Shown here: positions 18,577-26,897 of the stretch, one piece after another | Position numbering within the stretch: the first letter of the stretch is position 1 | Layout: every line of letters begins with the position of its first letter | NCBI GenBank assembly: GCA_014237715.1 | Contig: JAAZZG010000009.1 | Span: forward strand, 1 to 64,000 | DNA length: 64,000 bases | Source of the DNA: Acidimicrobiales bacterium | Lineage (GTDB): Bacteria > Actinomycetota > Acidimicrobiia > Acidimicrobiales > MedAcidi-G1 | Direction: 5' to 3' | Program-made: the position numbers and the translations under genes | Notes under the pieces: model-generated | What the model saw: only the letters and a program-made list of their open reading frames with translations | Told to the model about the DNA's origin: nothing | The model's database searches: none

Positions 18577-19032
18577 ATGACCACCGTCTTTGCCAGCCCC
18601 GATGACCTCGCCCCGGCAGTGGGGACCCATCTGGGTCACAGTGACTGGGTGGAGATCGACCAGTCCCGCATCGACCAGTTCGCCGAGTCGACGGGGGACA
18701 ACCAGTGGATCCACGTCGACCCCGAACGGGCGGCCGCTGGGCCGTTCGGGGCCACCATCGCCCATGGGTACCTAACGCTGGCCATAACCAATCAGTTCCT
18801 GCCCGAGATCGTGCGGGTCGAGGGAATCTCCATGGGGATCAACTACGGCGTCGATCGGGTGCGCTTCCCGTCGCCGGTGGTGGTCGGCTCATGGGTTCGA
18901 GGAGGAGCCAAGCTGCTACAGGTCGAGGAGGTATCCGGCGGGGTACAGACCGTGATCCGGATCACCGTCGAGATCGAGGGATCGGACCGGCCGGCCTGCG
19001 TGGTCGACAGCGTGAGTCGCTTCCTTCGCTGA
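18577..19032 (+). CDS. MaoC-like (R)-specific enoyl-CoA hydratase
   Basis: This 151-residue single hotdog-domain protein carries the hydratase-2 motif: DQFAESTGDNQWIHVDPERA followed by GPFGATIAHGYLTL, where Asp and His are the catalytic pair. It would hydrate trans-2-enoyl-CoAs to (R)-3-hydroxyacyl-CoAs. The start MTTVFASPDD fits the family length; an upstream in-frame ATG at 18478 would add a basic, unrelated stretch that overlaps the CDF gene's start. It reads toward map. Confidence 0.92.
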   Translation: MTTVFASPDDLAPAVGTHLGHSDWVEIDQSRIDQFAESTGDNQWIHVDPERAAAGPFGATIAHGYLTLAITNQFLPEIVRVEGISMGINYGVDRVRFPSPVVVGSWVRGGAKLLQVEEVSGGVQTVIRITVEIEGSDRPACVVDSVSRFLR

Positions 19033-19074
19033 CCGTTCCGAAACGGGCACGGCGAGCGCTGGGAGCGCCACCGG

Positions 19075-19080
19075 TAGCAT
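19075..19080 (+). promoter_or_regulatory. -10 box of map
   Basis: TAGCAT lies seven bases before the GTG at 19088 and argues that the N-terminally extended form of the protein is the real one. Confidence 0.5.
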
Positions 19081-19087
19081 TCGGCCC

Positions 19088-20038
19088 GTGGTCAAACGCA
19101 AGCGCCGTCAGGCACCCCTCGCACCGCGGTCCGAGCCGCCCGTCCGTCCCGGCCTGTTGAGCCCTATGCGGTCCGTCCCGGCTTCCATCGGTCGTCCGCC
19201 GTACGCCGAGACCGGAGATCCGGGACCGTCGTCATCGTCCAACGTTCGAACCCCGGACGAGGTCGAACGCATGCGGCGGGCCGGCAGTGCGGCGGCCGAG
19301 ATTCTCTTGGAGGTCGGCCCCCATGTGGTTCCAGGGGTCACCACCGACCGGCTTGACGAGGTTGTCCATCAGGCCACCATCGACCGCGGCGGCTATCCCA
19401 GCCCGCTGAACTACCGGGGCTACCCCAAGTCGGTGTGCACCTCGGTCAACGAGGTGATCTGCCATGGCATCCCCGACAGCCGACCGCTGGCCGATGGCGA
19501 CATCATCAACGTGGACGTCACGATCTTCCTAGACGGGGTGCACGGCGACACCTCCATCACGCTCGCCGTGGGCGAGGTGTCAGATGCTGACCGTCGCCTG
19601 ATCGCTGAGACCCGGGTGGCCATGGATGAGGGGATCGCCGCAGCGGGGCCTGGCCAGCCGGTGCACGCCATCGGCCGGGCCATCGAACGTCACGCCCGCC
19701 GCCACGGTCTCGGAGTGGTCCGTGAGTTCATCGGACACGGAATCGGAACCGAGTTCCACAGTGGACTGCAGATTCCGCATTATCACGACGGTCGGGCCAC
19801 GACGGTCCTCGTGCCAGGCATGACCTTCACCATCGAGCCGATGCTCACCCTGGGTGATCCGGCATGCGGTATGTGGGACGACGACTGGACGGCGGTGACC
19901 CTCGACGGACGGCGCACCGCGCAGTTCGAGCACACGTTGCTGGTGACCGACGACGGGATCGAGTTGCTGACGGTGACCGCCGAGGGCACGGTCCCCGCCG
20001 ATGTCTTCGCCGTCGAGACGTCGATCGCGTCCGCCTGA
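19088..20038 (+). CDS. map: Methionine aminopeptidase, type I with N-terminal extension
   Basis: The 316-residue protein removes the initiator methionine from nascent chains. Metal ligands are in place: two Asp in NVDVTIFLDGVHGDTSI, His in EFIGHGIGTEFH, Glu in TIEPM and Glu in FEHTLLV. About 50 residues precede the catalytic domain. They start KRKRRQAP and are proline-rich, like the extended actinobacterial MapB whose extension contacts the ribosome. GTG is chosen because a -10 box is seven bases away. Confidence 0.95.
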   Translation: MVKRKRRQAPLAPRSEPPVRPGLLSPMRSVPASIGRPPYAETGDPGPSSSSNVRTPDEVERMRRAGSAAAEILLEVGPHVVPGVTTDRLDEVVHQATIDRGGYPSPLNYRGYPKSVCTSVNEVICHGIPDSRPLADGDIINVDVTIFLDGVHGDTSITLAVGEVSDADRRLIAETRVAMDEGIAAAGPGQPVHAIGRAIERHARRHGLGVVREFIGHGIGTEFHSGLQIPHYHDGRATTVLVPGMTFTIEPMLTLGDPACGMWDDDWTAVTLDGRRTAQFEHTLLVTDDGIELLTVTAEGTVPADVFAVETSIASA

Positions 20039-20056
20039 ACTAGGACGGAAGGGAGC

Positions 20057-21730
20057 TCAGTCCCGCCAGATCGCAGTGTCCTTCTTGGCCAATGCCACCC
20101 AGGTCCTGCCGGGAGCTAGGCGGATCACCTCGCCGTCGGCGGTGAAGGTGGCCGGCATCGACGCATCGGGCCGGTGCCACTGACCTCGAATCACGTGTCC
20201 GTCGGTGAAGATCCAGGCATCCCCTGTACCGATGGAGATGGCCTCCGGTGACCGGAGGTCGGCCAGGGACCGTCCGTAGCGGATGAACTGGACGACCACG
20301 TTGGCCGGTGCCACCCGGACGCCGTCTGCGTCGTTGTGGGCCCGGTCACCGTGGGTACGCGCCCAGCCGGATCCGTTCCATGCGTAGTCGACCTCGGTGA
20401 GGCCGAAGTCGACCGACACGCCGGCGGCCTTCTCAGCCGACCGGTGGAGCTCCTGGCCGGGATAGCGGTACACGAAGGGCGCCGGTGGGACATCGGTCCG
20501 GTCGGTGTGGTGGGCCCACAGACGGTCGGTGTCGGTGTACAGGTTGTGGGGTGCCCGGCGCTTCCGGTCACGCCAGTAGTCCTGGTCGTGGGCGTCGTAG
20601 CCGGCGTCGACCAGCGGCGAGGCCCGCAACTGGTCGCGAGTGCCGCGGTTGGCGCCCGAATAGGCGAACAGCGGCCGGTCGAAGCCTTCCAGCAGCGGCG
20701 GGTCCGACGTCCGTGCCGAACGAACCGGGCCGACGACGTTCGCCGAGGTGGACTGGAACACGGCTACCAGTCGGGTGACGCCACCCTCCACGATCTCCTC
20801 ATAGACCACGTCGGCCTGGTTGAGGCCGGCCTGGGGATGGGCCCGGGTGACGTTGTCGATCTTGACGGCCAGTGCCGGACGGCCGGCGTCGGCTCCCTGG
20901 ATGCCGGTCCACCGACGGGTCACGGCCATGCGCTCGAAGGCCAGGATCTCGGCCTCCAGCCCCGTGATGGTGGCTTCTGCCTCGGCGATGACCGTGCGGG
21001 TCACCGCAATCTCGGCCTGGATGGCCGGCTGCGAGCCGATCAGCTGGTCCCGGGCCTCCCGGGCACCGTCCTGGCGGTCTGCGGCCTCGGCGACCAGGGA
21101 ACGGAGAGTGACTACCTCCCTGGCCGTCAACCGCATAGCGGCATCGACGAGGTCAATGCGTCGCTGGGCTTCGCGGATCACCGAGTCGTAGAGCATCCGG
21201 TGGCGGACACCCTCCAGCGCAGTGGACGTGAGCTGGGCCGACTGGGTGAGGACGTCATTCATCCGCTCGTCGTTAATGACGTAGGCGTCCACGGCCATGG
21301 TTCGGTGCAGCGAGGACGGAGCCTCTCGGGAGGCCAGGACCTTCACGAACCGATCGGCGGTCAGCTCGATGCGAATGGAGAGCAGGCGGAGTTCCCGGTC
21401 GTCGTCGCCGATGAGTCCGTCGGTATCGGCCACCTCTTCGTCGAGGGTGGACAGGCGGCTTTCCAGTTCGGCGATGTGGCTTCGACGACCGGCAATGGTG
21501 GATTGCTGATCATCGATGCCGTCGCGGAGCGCGGCGATCTCGACGTCGTAGGGACCGGCCACAGCCACCAGAGTGCCCGCAGCCCCGAGCACCACGATGG
21601 CACCGACCAGGATCGTCGCGAGAGCGGACCGGCGACGACGAATTCGGGGCACGGCGCAGATCGTAGGGCTCGCTGTCGTTTGGGTCGGGGCACCCCCGGA
21701 GGGTCGGTCTGTCCTTGAGGGGCCCTTCAA
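20057..21730 (-). CDS. DUF3048-domain protein with transmembrane anchor and coiled coil
   Basis: The 557-residue protein has three parts. Residues about 37-60 form a transmembrane helix behind RIRRRR. Residues about 62-265 form a long heptad-rich coiled coil (SHIAELESRLSTLDEEVAD and similar). Residues about 285-557 match DUF3048 (YerB-like): PALAVKIDNVTRAHPQAGLNQADVVYEE, RSARTSDPPLL, GANRGTR, RRAPHNLY. DUF3048 proteins are normally lipoproteins without such a coil, so this fusion is unusual. Function is unknown, probably at the cell envelope. It starts one base after the mutM stop. Confidence 0.85.
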   Translation of the reverse strand: MKGPSRTDRPSGGAPTQTTASPTICAVPRIRRRRSALATILVGAIVVLGAAGTLVAVAGPYDVEIAALRDGIDDQQSTIAGRRSHIAELESRLSTLDEEVADTDGLIGDDDRELRLLSIRIELTADRFVKVLASREAPSSLHRTMAVDAYVINDERMNDVLTQSAQLTSTALEGVRHRMLYDSVIREAQRRIDLVDAAMRLTAREVVTLRSLVAEAADRQDGAREARDQLIGSQPAIQAEIAVTRTVIAEAEATITGLEAEILAFERMAVTRRWTGIQGADAGRPALAVKIDNVTRAHPQAGLNQADVVYEEIVEGGVTRLVAVFQSTSANVVGPVRSARTSDPPLLEGFDRPLFAYSGANRGTRDQLRASPLVDAGYDAHDQDYWRDRKRRAPHNLYTDTDRLWAHHTDRTDVPPAPFVYRYPGQELHRSAEKAAGVSVDFGLTEVDYAWNGSGWARTHGDRAHNDADGVRVAPANVVVQFIRYGRSLADLRSPEAISIGTGDAWIFTDGHVIRGQWHRPDASMPATFTADGEVIRLAPGRTWVALAKKDTAIWRD

Positions 21731-21731
21731 T

Positions 21732-22583
21732 TCAGTGGGCTTGGCAAGCGGGACACCACGTGGCGGTGCGTTGGTCCAGCTCCCGCGAGGTCAACGGTGT
21801 GGCGCAGCGCCGACAGGGCTGGCCCGAGCGCCCGTAGCAGTCGAGGCGGAACTGGTTGCGGCCCGTGGAACGGTCGGGGGTGCGGTAGTCGCGCAAGGTG
21901 GTACCGCCATGGTCCAGAGCCTCGGCCAGCACGTCACGGATATGGCCTAGGAGGAGGTCGGCCCGGCCGGGGCCTACCCGCCGGACCGCGGGGTGGATCT
22001 CAGCCCGCCACAGGGCCTCGTCGGCGTAGATGTTGCCTACGCCGGCGATCGGGCGTTGAGATAACAGCTGGGTCTTGATCCGTTGGCGGCTGGCGGACAA
22101 TGACTGGTGGAAGCGGATGCCGTCCAGCAACGGGTCGAACGGCTCGGGTCCGAGGTGGTGCAGGGTCGGCAACGACTGGTGGTCGCCGGCCCGGACGACG
22201 GCGATGCGGCCGAAGCGTCGGATGTCCCGGAACCACAGGGTCCGGCCGTCGGCTAGGTGCCACGAGGCGCGTTCGTAGGGGTCCTGGGGCGGGGCGTCGT
22301 CGACGTGGAGTGCGCCGGTCATGCCCAGGTGCACGATGAGCTCGCGGTCGGCGTGTACCTGTCTCGGGTTCGGGCCCGGGTCGGATTGTTCGGCTGCGGC
22401 GTCGGCCAGCCCGAACAGGAGGTACTTGCCGCGACGGTTGATCCCGGTGATGGCCGAGCCGATGGCCTCGGGGGCCGAGGCGAACTTGGGGGAGCGGTGG
22501 GCCCGGGCATCGGTCACCACGGCGCCACGGACCAACGGTTCGAGTTGGGCTCGAACCGTCTCGACCTCTGGGAGTTCGGGCAT
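21732..22583 (-). CDS. mutM: Formamidopyrimidine-DNA glycosylase
   Basis: The 283-residue protein begins MPELPEVETV, giving the catalytic Pro2 and Glu3 after Met removal. It has INRRGKYLL with the conserved Lys, RFGRIAV, and GVGNIYADEALW (helix-two-turn-helix). The C-terminal zinc finger has four Cys (CYGRSGQPCRRC ... CPAC). It excises 8-oxoguanine and nicks the abasic site. An in-frame reading to 23687 upstream is antisense to parA and is rejected. TACCTT lies six bases before the ATG. Confidence 0.96.
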   Translation of the reverse strand: MPELPEVETVRAQLEPLVRGAVVTDARAHRSPKFASAPEAIGSAITGINRRGKYLLFGLADAAAEQSDPGPNPRQVHADRELIVHLGMTGALHVDDAPPQDPYERASWHLADGRTLWFRDIRRFGRIAVVRAGDHQSLPTLHHLGPEPFDPLLDGIRFHQSLSASRQRIKTQLLSQRPIAGVGNIYADEALWRAEIHPAVRRVGPGRADLLLGHIRDVLAEALDHGGTTLRDYRTPDRSTGRNQFRLDCYGRSGQPCRRCATPLTSRELDQRTATWCPACQAH

Positions 22584-22589
22584 GACCCG

Positions 22590-22595
22590 AAGGTA
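22590..22595 (-). promoter_or_regulatory. -10 box of mutM
   Basis: TACCTT on the minus strand, six bases before the mutM ATG; leaderless arrangement. Confidence 0.5.
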
Positions 22596-22676
22596 TCGCC
22601 GACCATCGCAGCGGTGGGCGGGTAGTGGGCAGCCCGGTGAAGCCTGAGACACCCCGGTCCAGAAGGTTGGGTGGAT

Positions 22677-22682
22677 TAGGTT
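22677..22682 (+). promoter_or_regulatory. -10 box of the parA-like gene
   Basis: TAGGTT lies six bases before the ATG at 22689; it faces away from the mutM promoter. Confidence 0.5.
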
Positions 22683-22688
22683 GCGTGC

Positions 22689-23579
22689 ATGTTCACAGTG
22701 GCTGTGGTGAACCAGAAGGGTGGCGTGGGCAAGACCACGGTCGTCCTCGGGCTGGCCTCGGCGGCATCGGCTCGGGGGATCGACACGTTGGTCGTCGACC
22801 TCGACCCACAGGGCAACGCCACCACCGGTCTGGGCGTCTTCGAGCCCGGTCCGGGGGTCGACGCGGTGTTGGCCGACGAGCGGCCTGGCGGCCTCGCTGG
22901 CGTGATCGAGCCAGGAGGCTGGCCTGCCGAGGTGGGGCCGGTGCCTAGCCTCGCCGCATCCTCGCCTGAGCTCTCGGTTCGCGAGCCCCTGTTGGCTACG
23001 GACCCGCTGGGTGCCCAGGACCGGCTGGCCATGGCCCTTCGACCGGCTCTGCGGGCCGCCCCCGACGCGGGTTCGACGGTGGTGCCCGATGGTCGACTGG
23101 TGTTGATCGACTGCCCGCCGTCCTTGGGTCTGTTGACGGTCAATGCTCTGTTCGCCGCCGATGCGGTGCTGGTGGTGACCGAGCCCGGAGCGTGGGCCGT
23201 CGACGGTGTGGGGCGCATGCTCCAGACCATTGATCGCATCCGGATGCGTCGACCCGACGGACGACCCGCGATCGCCGGTATCGCCGTGAACCGGTTGGGA
23301 CGGACCCGTGACGGGCGTTACTGGAACGAACAGCTTCAGGAGGCCTACCCGGAACAGTGCCTGCCGCCGGTGCACCTCCGTGCCGCGCTGTCCGAAGCCG
23401 CGGCGCAGTCGATGCCCATCCATGCATTGCGTCGCCCTGGCGCCACCGAGGCGGCCACCGAGTTCGACGAACTGCTGGCTCGGGTGGCACCGCTGTCCGA
23501 CCTGGCGGAAATGGGGGCGGGCGACCCCGGAGCGGTCGACGCCTCGGAGGCGCCCCCGTTTATGGAGCGTTCCGCCTGA
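22689..23579 (+). CDS. ParA/Soj-family ATPase (orphan)
   Basis: The 296-residue protein has the deviant Walker A box NQKGGVGKTTVVLGLA at residues 8-22, DLDPQGNATTGLG and the Walker B strand VLIDCPPSLGLLT. These mark it as a ParA-type cargo-positioning ATPase. No parB or centromere-like iteron lies next to it. Instead, its stop overlaps the start of a small membrane protein (TGATG), which is the likely partner. It may place a membrane or nucleoid cargo rather than segregate the chromosome. Confidence 0.9.
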   Translation: MFTVAVVNQKGGVGKTTVVLGLASAASARGIDTLVVDLDPQGNATTGLGVFEPGPGVDAVLADERPGGLAGVIEPGGWPAEVGPVPSLAASSPELSVREPLLATDPLGAQDRLAMALRPALRAAPDAGSTVVPDGRLVLIDCPPSLGLLTVNALFAADAVLVVTEPGAWAVDGVGRMLQTIDRIRMRRPDGRPAIAGIAVNRLGRTRDGRYWNEQLQEAYPEQCLPPVHLRAALSEAAAQSMPIHALRRPGATEAATEFDELLARVAPLSDLAEMGAGDPGAVDASEAPPFMERSA

Positions 23580-23938
23580 TGGCGGGCTACGACCCGCAGG
23601 CCCGACGGTCGCGCCCGACGCCGCCGGTCGACAGCCCGGTGGACGGCCTGTTGGACATGCTGCCGGACGAAGCCGAGATAGAGGCATCGGTCGACGGAAC
23701 GGGCGAGGCTCCCGTCGTGGATCTCCTCGTGGAGTCGAACTCCGGTGCAGTCGAGGAGCGTATGGCCGGGGAGACGGTCGATCGGGGGACCGACGAGGGA
23801 CTACTCCCGTTCGAGACCCCTCCAGTCGAGATGACCGACGAGCGGGCCGACCTGTTGCACCGGATCTGGGTACTGGCAGCTGTGGCCGCTCTGGTTCTGG
23901 TGCTGGTGGCGGTACGCCGCCGCCGTCGGAACGCCTGA
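23579..23938 (+). CDS. Small acidic protein with C-terminal membrane anchor
   Basis: The 119-residue protein is rich in Asp/Glu up to residue 90, then has one hydrophobic helix (about residues 94-113) and ends RRRRRNA. That is a tail anchor with the acidic part in the cytoplasm. The first residues MAGYDPQARRSR are basic and could contact the ParA, as short N-terminal basic peptides do in ParA partners. No family is recognised. Its ATG overlaps the parA stop, so the two are translationally coupled. Confidence 0.75.
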   Translation: MAGYDPQARRSRPTPPVDSPVDGLLDMLPDEAEIEASVDGTGEAPVVDLLVESNSGAVEERMAGETVDRGTDEGLLPFETPPVEMTDERADLLHRIWVLAAVAALVLVLVAVRRRRRNA

Positions 23939-23940
23939 CC

Positions 23941-23996
23941 GTCTAGAGACCTACTTTTAGGTAACGGTCTCTCAGAGACCCGCCATCTAGAGACCC
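23941..23996. repeat. Cluster of AGAGACC repeats in a convergent gap
   Basis: AGAGACC occurs at 23945, 23974 and 23989 and inverted at 23966, so that 23966-23980 is a perfect 7-1-7 inverted repeat. ACCTA-CTTT-TAGGT adds a further small hairpin (23950-23963). The element separates the ParA partner gene from the nuclease gene and may act as a bidirectional terminator. Confidence 0.6.
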
Positions 23997-24814
23997 AGCA
24001 ACGTGCGGGCCGGGGCATCGGCGCGCATGCGGCCCCGGGATACCCGGACCTGAACCTCGGCGGTGCCTTCTTCGCAGTCGGCCACGTAGGCGCACCAGCC
24101 GCAGAGAGGTCCGACCCGCGCTTCGAACTGATCGGATGAGCAGGCCTTCCCGACACCGTCCCACGTTTCGACGAAGCGACCAACCGCTGCCTCGAGGCCG
24201 TCCTCGGTCACCGGAGTCTCCACGATGCTGTTGCCGAGGAAGTAGAGGCGTCCGCGGCTGGGACGTTCGCCCCGGTGGTCCTCCACGGCGGCGGCGTAGA
24301 GCAGGACCTGGTCAAGCTTCTCGGGGACGTCACCCGGGCGGGGGGCCTTGCCTGTCTTGTAGTCGGTCACCACTAGCCCGTCGGCCGCGTTGTCGAGGCG
24401 GTCGATGATCCCGAAGAACGGCACGCCGCCGACGGTGGCCGACACCTTGGCTTCAGTGGCCTCCACCTCGACCTGGGCCGGGTCCTCGAACTCCCAGAGA
24501 TTCTCGATGGCCGTCCAACCCCTCCACCGGAACTGCCGTTGCGCGTCATCATCGAGGGCCAGAGCGATGAAATTCCCGTCGTCCCGAGTCTCGGGCCAGG
24601 CCGTGGCGGCCAACTCCCGTGCACGATCAGTGGTCCGACCTCCGGCCGGTTCGGCGCAGAGGAGCTCCAGTACCCGGTGGACGAAGGTGCCCAACAGGGC
24701 GGCCTCGCCCGGCGGGTCGGACCGCTTCTCGACGTAGCGGAACCGCCATCGTCGCTGGCACTGGTTGAAGAGGCCGGCCGACGAGACCGAAAAGGAGCGG
24801 GGAGGGGTGGGCAT
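23987..24814 (-). CDS. PD-(D/E)XK nuclease, single-domain RecB/Cas4-like with Fe-S cysteines
   Basis: The 275-residue protein starts FSVSSAGLFNQCQRRWRFRYV, like the C-terminal nuclease domains of RecB/AddB. It has GIIDRLD (motif II Asp) and VVTDYKTGK (motif III D-x-K). One N-terminal Cys plus CGWCAYVADC near the C-terminus give the four-Cys pattern that holds a 4Fe-4S cluster in AddB and Cas4 proteins. No helicase domain is fused and no CRISPR array is nearby, so a DNA repair role is most likely. It sits 13 bases after parE in the same direction. Confidence 0.88.
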   Translation of the reverse strand: MPTPPRSFSVSSAGLFNQCQRRWRFRYVEKRSDPPGEAALLGTFVHRVLELLCAEPAGGRTTDRARELAATAWPETRDDGNFIALALDDDAQRQFRWRGWTAIENLWEFEDPAQVEVEATEAKVSATVGGVPFFGIIDRLDNAADGLVVTDYKTGKAPRPGDVPEKLDQVLLYAAAVEDHRGERPSRGRLYFLGNSIVETPVTEDGLEAAVGRFVETWDGVGKACSSDQFEARVGPLCGWCAYVADCEEGTAEVQVRVSRGRMRADAPARTLLGL

Positions 24815-24827
24815 GGGTCGGGGGTTC

Positions 24828-26897
24828 CTAGACGTCGAGTGCGGCGGGATCCAGCAGGGCGCTGTTGGCAATGAGATAGTCACGGCGTTGTGTGACATCA
24901 GCGCCCATGAGAATCTCGAAAAGGTTCGCGGCGTCGGCCGCCGCCTTGCCGTCCTCCATGGTGAGTCGCTTGAGGACCCGGGTTTCCGGATCGAGCGCAC
25001 ACTCGGCTAGCTCTTCGACGTTCATCTCGCCCAGACCCTTGAAGCGGTTCCACCGGAGGTTCTCGACCTTGCGTCCACCCTGGGCCAGCGATGCCGTGAT
25101 CTCATCGCGCTCCTCATCGGTGAACGCCCGGTGGACGGTGTCACCGACCCGGAGTGAGTACAGCGGTGGCTGGGCGGCGAAGACCCGACCTTCGGTGAGG
25201 AGAGGACACATGTACTTGTGGATGAGGGTGAGGAGTAGGCAGCGGATGTGGCTGCCGTCCACGTCGGCGTCGCAGAGGATGACGATGCGCCCGTAACGCG
25301 CCGCGTCGATATCAAAGTCGTTACCCGATCCCGCCCCGATGGCTGTGAAGAGGGCCTGGGCCTCAGCGTTGTCGAGGACTTGCTTGAGAGTGGCCTTCCC
25401 GGCGTTCACCACTTTTCCCCGCAGGGGAAGAATGGCCGTGTTCGCCGAGTTCCGACCTGCCTTGGCTGGCCCGGCGGCCGAGTCGCCCTCCACGATGATG
25501 AGTTCGGAGTCCGGACCGTGAGTCCGGCAGTCGGCCAACTTGTCGGGCATACCGGTCGAACCCATGCTGGCTGCCTTGCGGCGGGTCTCCAGCATCTGCT
25601 TGGACGTCACCCGGTTGATCACCGCGTTGGTCAACTTGTCGCGCACCGCGTTGATGTGGGTCTTGGGCCCGCCACCGCCAAACCAGTCGGTGAGGCCGCC
25701 CTTGACCACTTCGTAGACGATTTTCTCAACGGCCGGGGTGCCCAACTCCTGCTTGGTCTGGCCCCGGAACTGTGGCTCGGGGAACACCACTTTGAGCGCC
25801 GCAACCAGACCCTCCTGGACGTCGTCCTTGGTGGCCCGGTGCTTGTTCTCCCTAGCCAGCTTGGCCAGCTTTCGGGTGTCCTTGAGGAGGACATCGTTGA
25901 CGGCGCGGGTGAGTGCCCGATCGAAGCCCGCCGAGTGCGTGCCACCGTGGCTGGTTGGGATGGTGTTCACGAACGACTCGACCCGGGGGTCGTAGCCCTT
26001 GACCCACCGGAGGGCGACCTCGACGGTGCATTCCCGATCGACGTCGCTCATCTTCCCGTTGACCGGCACCCGTTCGGTGAACTCCGAGATGCCCGACAGG
26101 GTGATGATCTCGCAGGCGTTGTCGCCGACCGACAGGTGGTCAACGAGATCTGCCAGGCCGCCCCGGGACACGAACTCGAACGGCTCGGCGCCGCCTGGTC
26201 GTTTGTCGACTAGGACGACCTTCACGCCCGGCACGAGGAAGCACGACTGCACGATCCGCTCACGGATCTCCTCGGCATCGACGTGGGCGCCCTCGTCGAA
26301 GATCTCCCGGTCGGGCCAGAAGCGGATGCGGGTACCGGTTTTGTTCTTGGAGAGCCGCTTGACCCGGACCAGATCGTGGCCGACCTTGAAGGCCGAGCCA
26401 GAGAAGTGGCCGGCCACCCGTTCCTTGAACGAGAGTTCGTGGGTGTGGCCGTCACGGTCGACCTGAGCCACCAGCTTGGTGGACAGGGCGTTGACCACCG
26501 AGGCGCCTACACCGTGGAGGCCACCCGATGCGCCGTAGGCGCCACCACCGAACTTGCCTCCGGCATGCAGCTCGGTCAGGACGACCTCCAGCGCTGAGAT
26601 CTTCCGCTTCGCGTGGCGGTCAATAGGGATACCCCGGCCGTCGTCGGCCACCTCGACGGAGTGGTCGCGGTGCAGGGTGATCTCGATCTTGCGGGCGAAT
26701 CCGGCGGCAGCCTCGTCGACCGCATTGTCGACCAGTTCCCAGACCAGGTGCATGAGCCCCGGTCCGCCGGTGCCGCCGATGTACATGCCGGGCCGTTTCC
26801 GCACGGCATCCAGCCCCTCGAGGGTCTGGATGGCATCGGCGTCGTAGCCCGATCCATTCGGCCTGCTCGTGGATTGTGCGGCGCCCACCGTCACCAC
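24828..26897 (-). CDS. parE: Type IIA topoisomerase ATPase subunit (ParE/GyrB)
   Basis: The 689-residue protein has the GHKL ATPase N-terminus (ELVDNAVDEAAAGF, DDGRGIPI, GGLHGVGASVVNALS), the transducer domain, and the TOPRIM domain with IVEGDSAAG and DADVDGSHIRCLLL. In the gyrase family the box is usually EGDSAGG, so EGDSAAGPAK is a small deviation. It acts with the neighbouring subunit to relax or decatenate DNA. Gene order parC then parE with a 7-base overlap, and the absence of nearby dnaA or recF, favours topoisomerase IV over gyrase. A gyrB assignment cannot be excluded. Confidence 0.9.
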   Translation of the reverse strand: MVTVGAAQSTSRPNGSGYDADAIQTLEGLDAVRKRPGMYIGGTGGPGLMHLVWELVDNAVDEAAAGFARKIEITLHRDHSVEVADDGRGIPIDRHAKRKISALEVVLTELHAGGKFGGGAYGASGGLHGVGASVVNALSTKLVAQVDRDGHTHELSFKERVAGHFSGSAFKVGHDLVRVKRLSKNKTGTRIRFWPDREIFDEGAHVDAEEIRERIVQSCFLVPGVKVVLVDKRPGGAEPFEFVSRGGLADLVDHLSVGDNACEIITLSGISEFTERVPVNGKMSDVDRECTVEVALRWVKGYDPRVESFVNTIPTSHGGTHSAGFDRALTRAVNDVLLKDTRKLAKLARENKHRATKDDVQEGLVAALKVVFPEPQFRGQTKQELGTPAVEKIVYEVVKGGLTDWFGGGGPKTHINAVRDKLTNAVINRVTSKQMLETRRKAASMGSTGMPDKLADCRTHGPDSELIIVEGDSAAGPAKAGRNSANTAILPLRGKVVNAGKATLKQVLDNAEAQALFTAIGAGSGNDFDIDAARYGRIVILCDADVDGSHIRCLLLTLIHKYMCPLLTEGRVFAAQPPLYSLRVGDTVHRAFTDEERDEITASLAQGGRKVENLRWNRFKGLGEMNVEELAECALDPETRVLKRLTMEDGKAAADAANLFEILMGADVTQRRDYLIANSALLDPAALDV

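Noticed and set aside
21732-23687. A 651-residue open frame over mutM
   Set aside because: Only the last 283 residues match mutM (MPELPEVE start); the rest is antisense to parA in GC-rich DNA.
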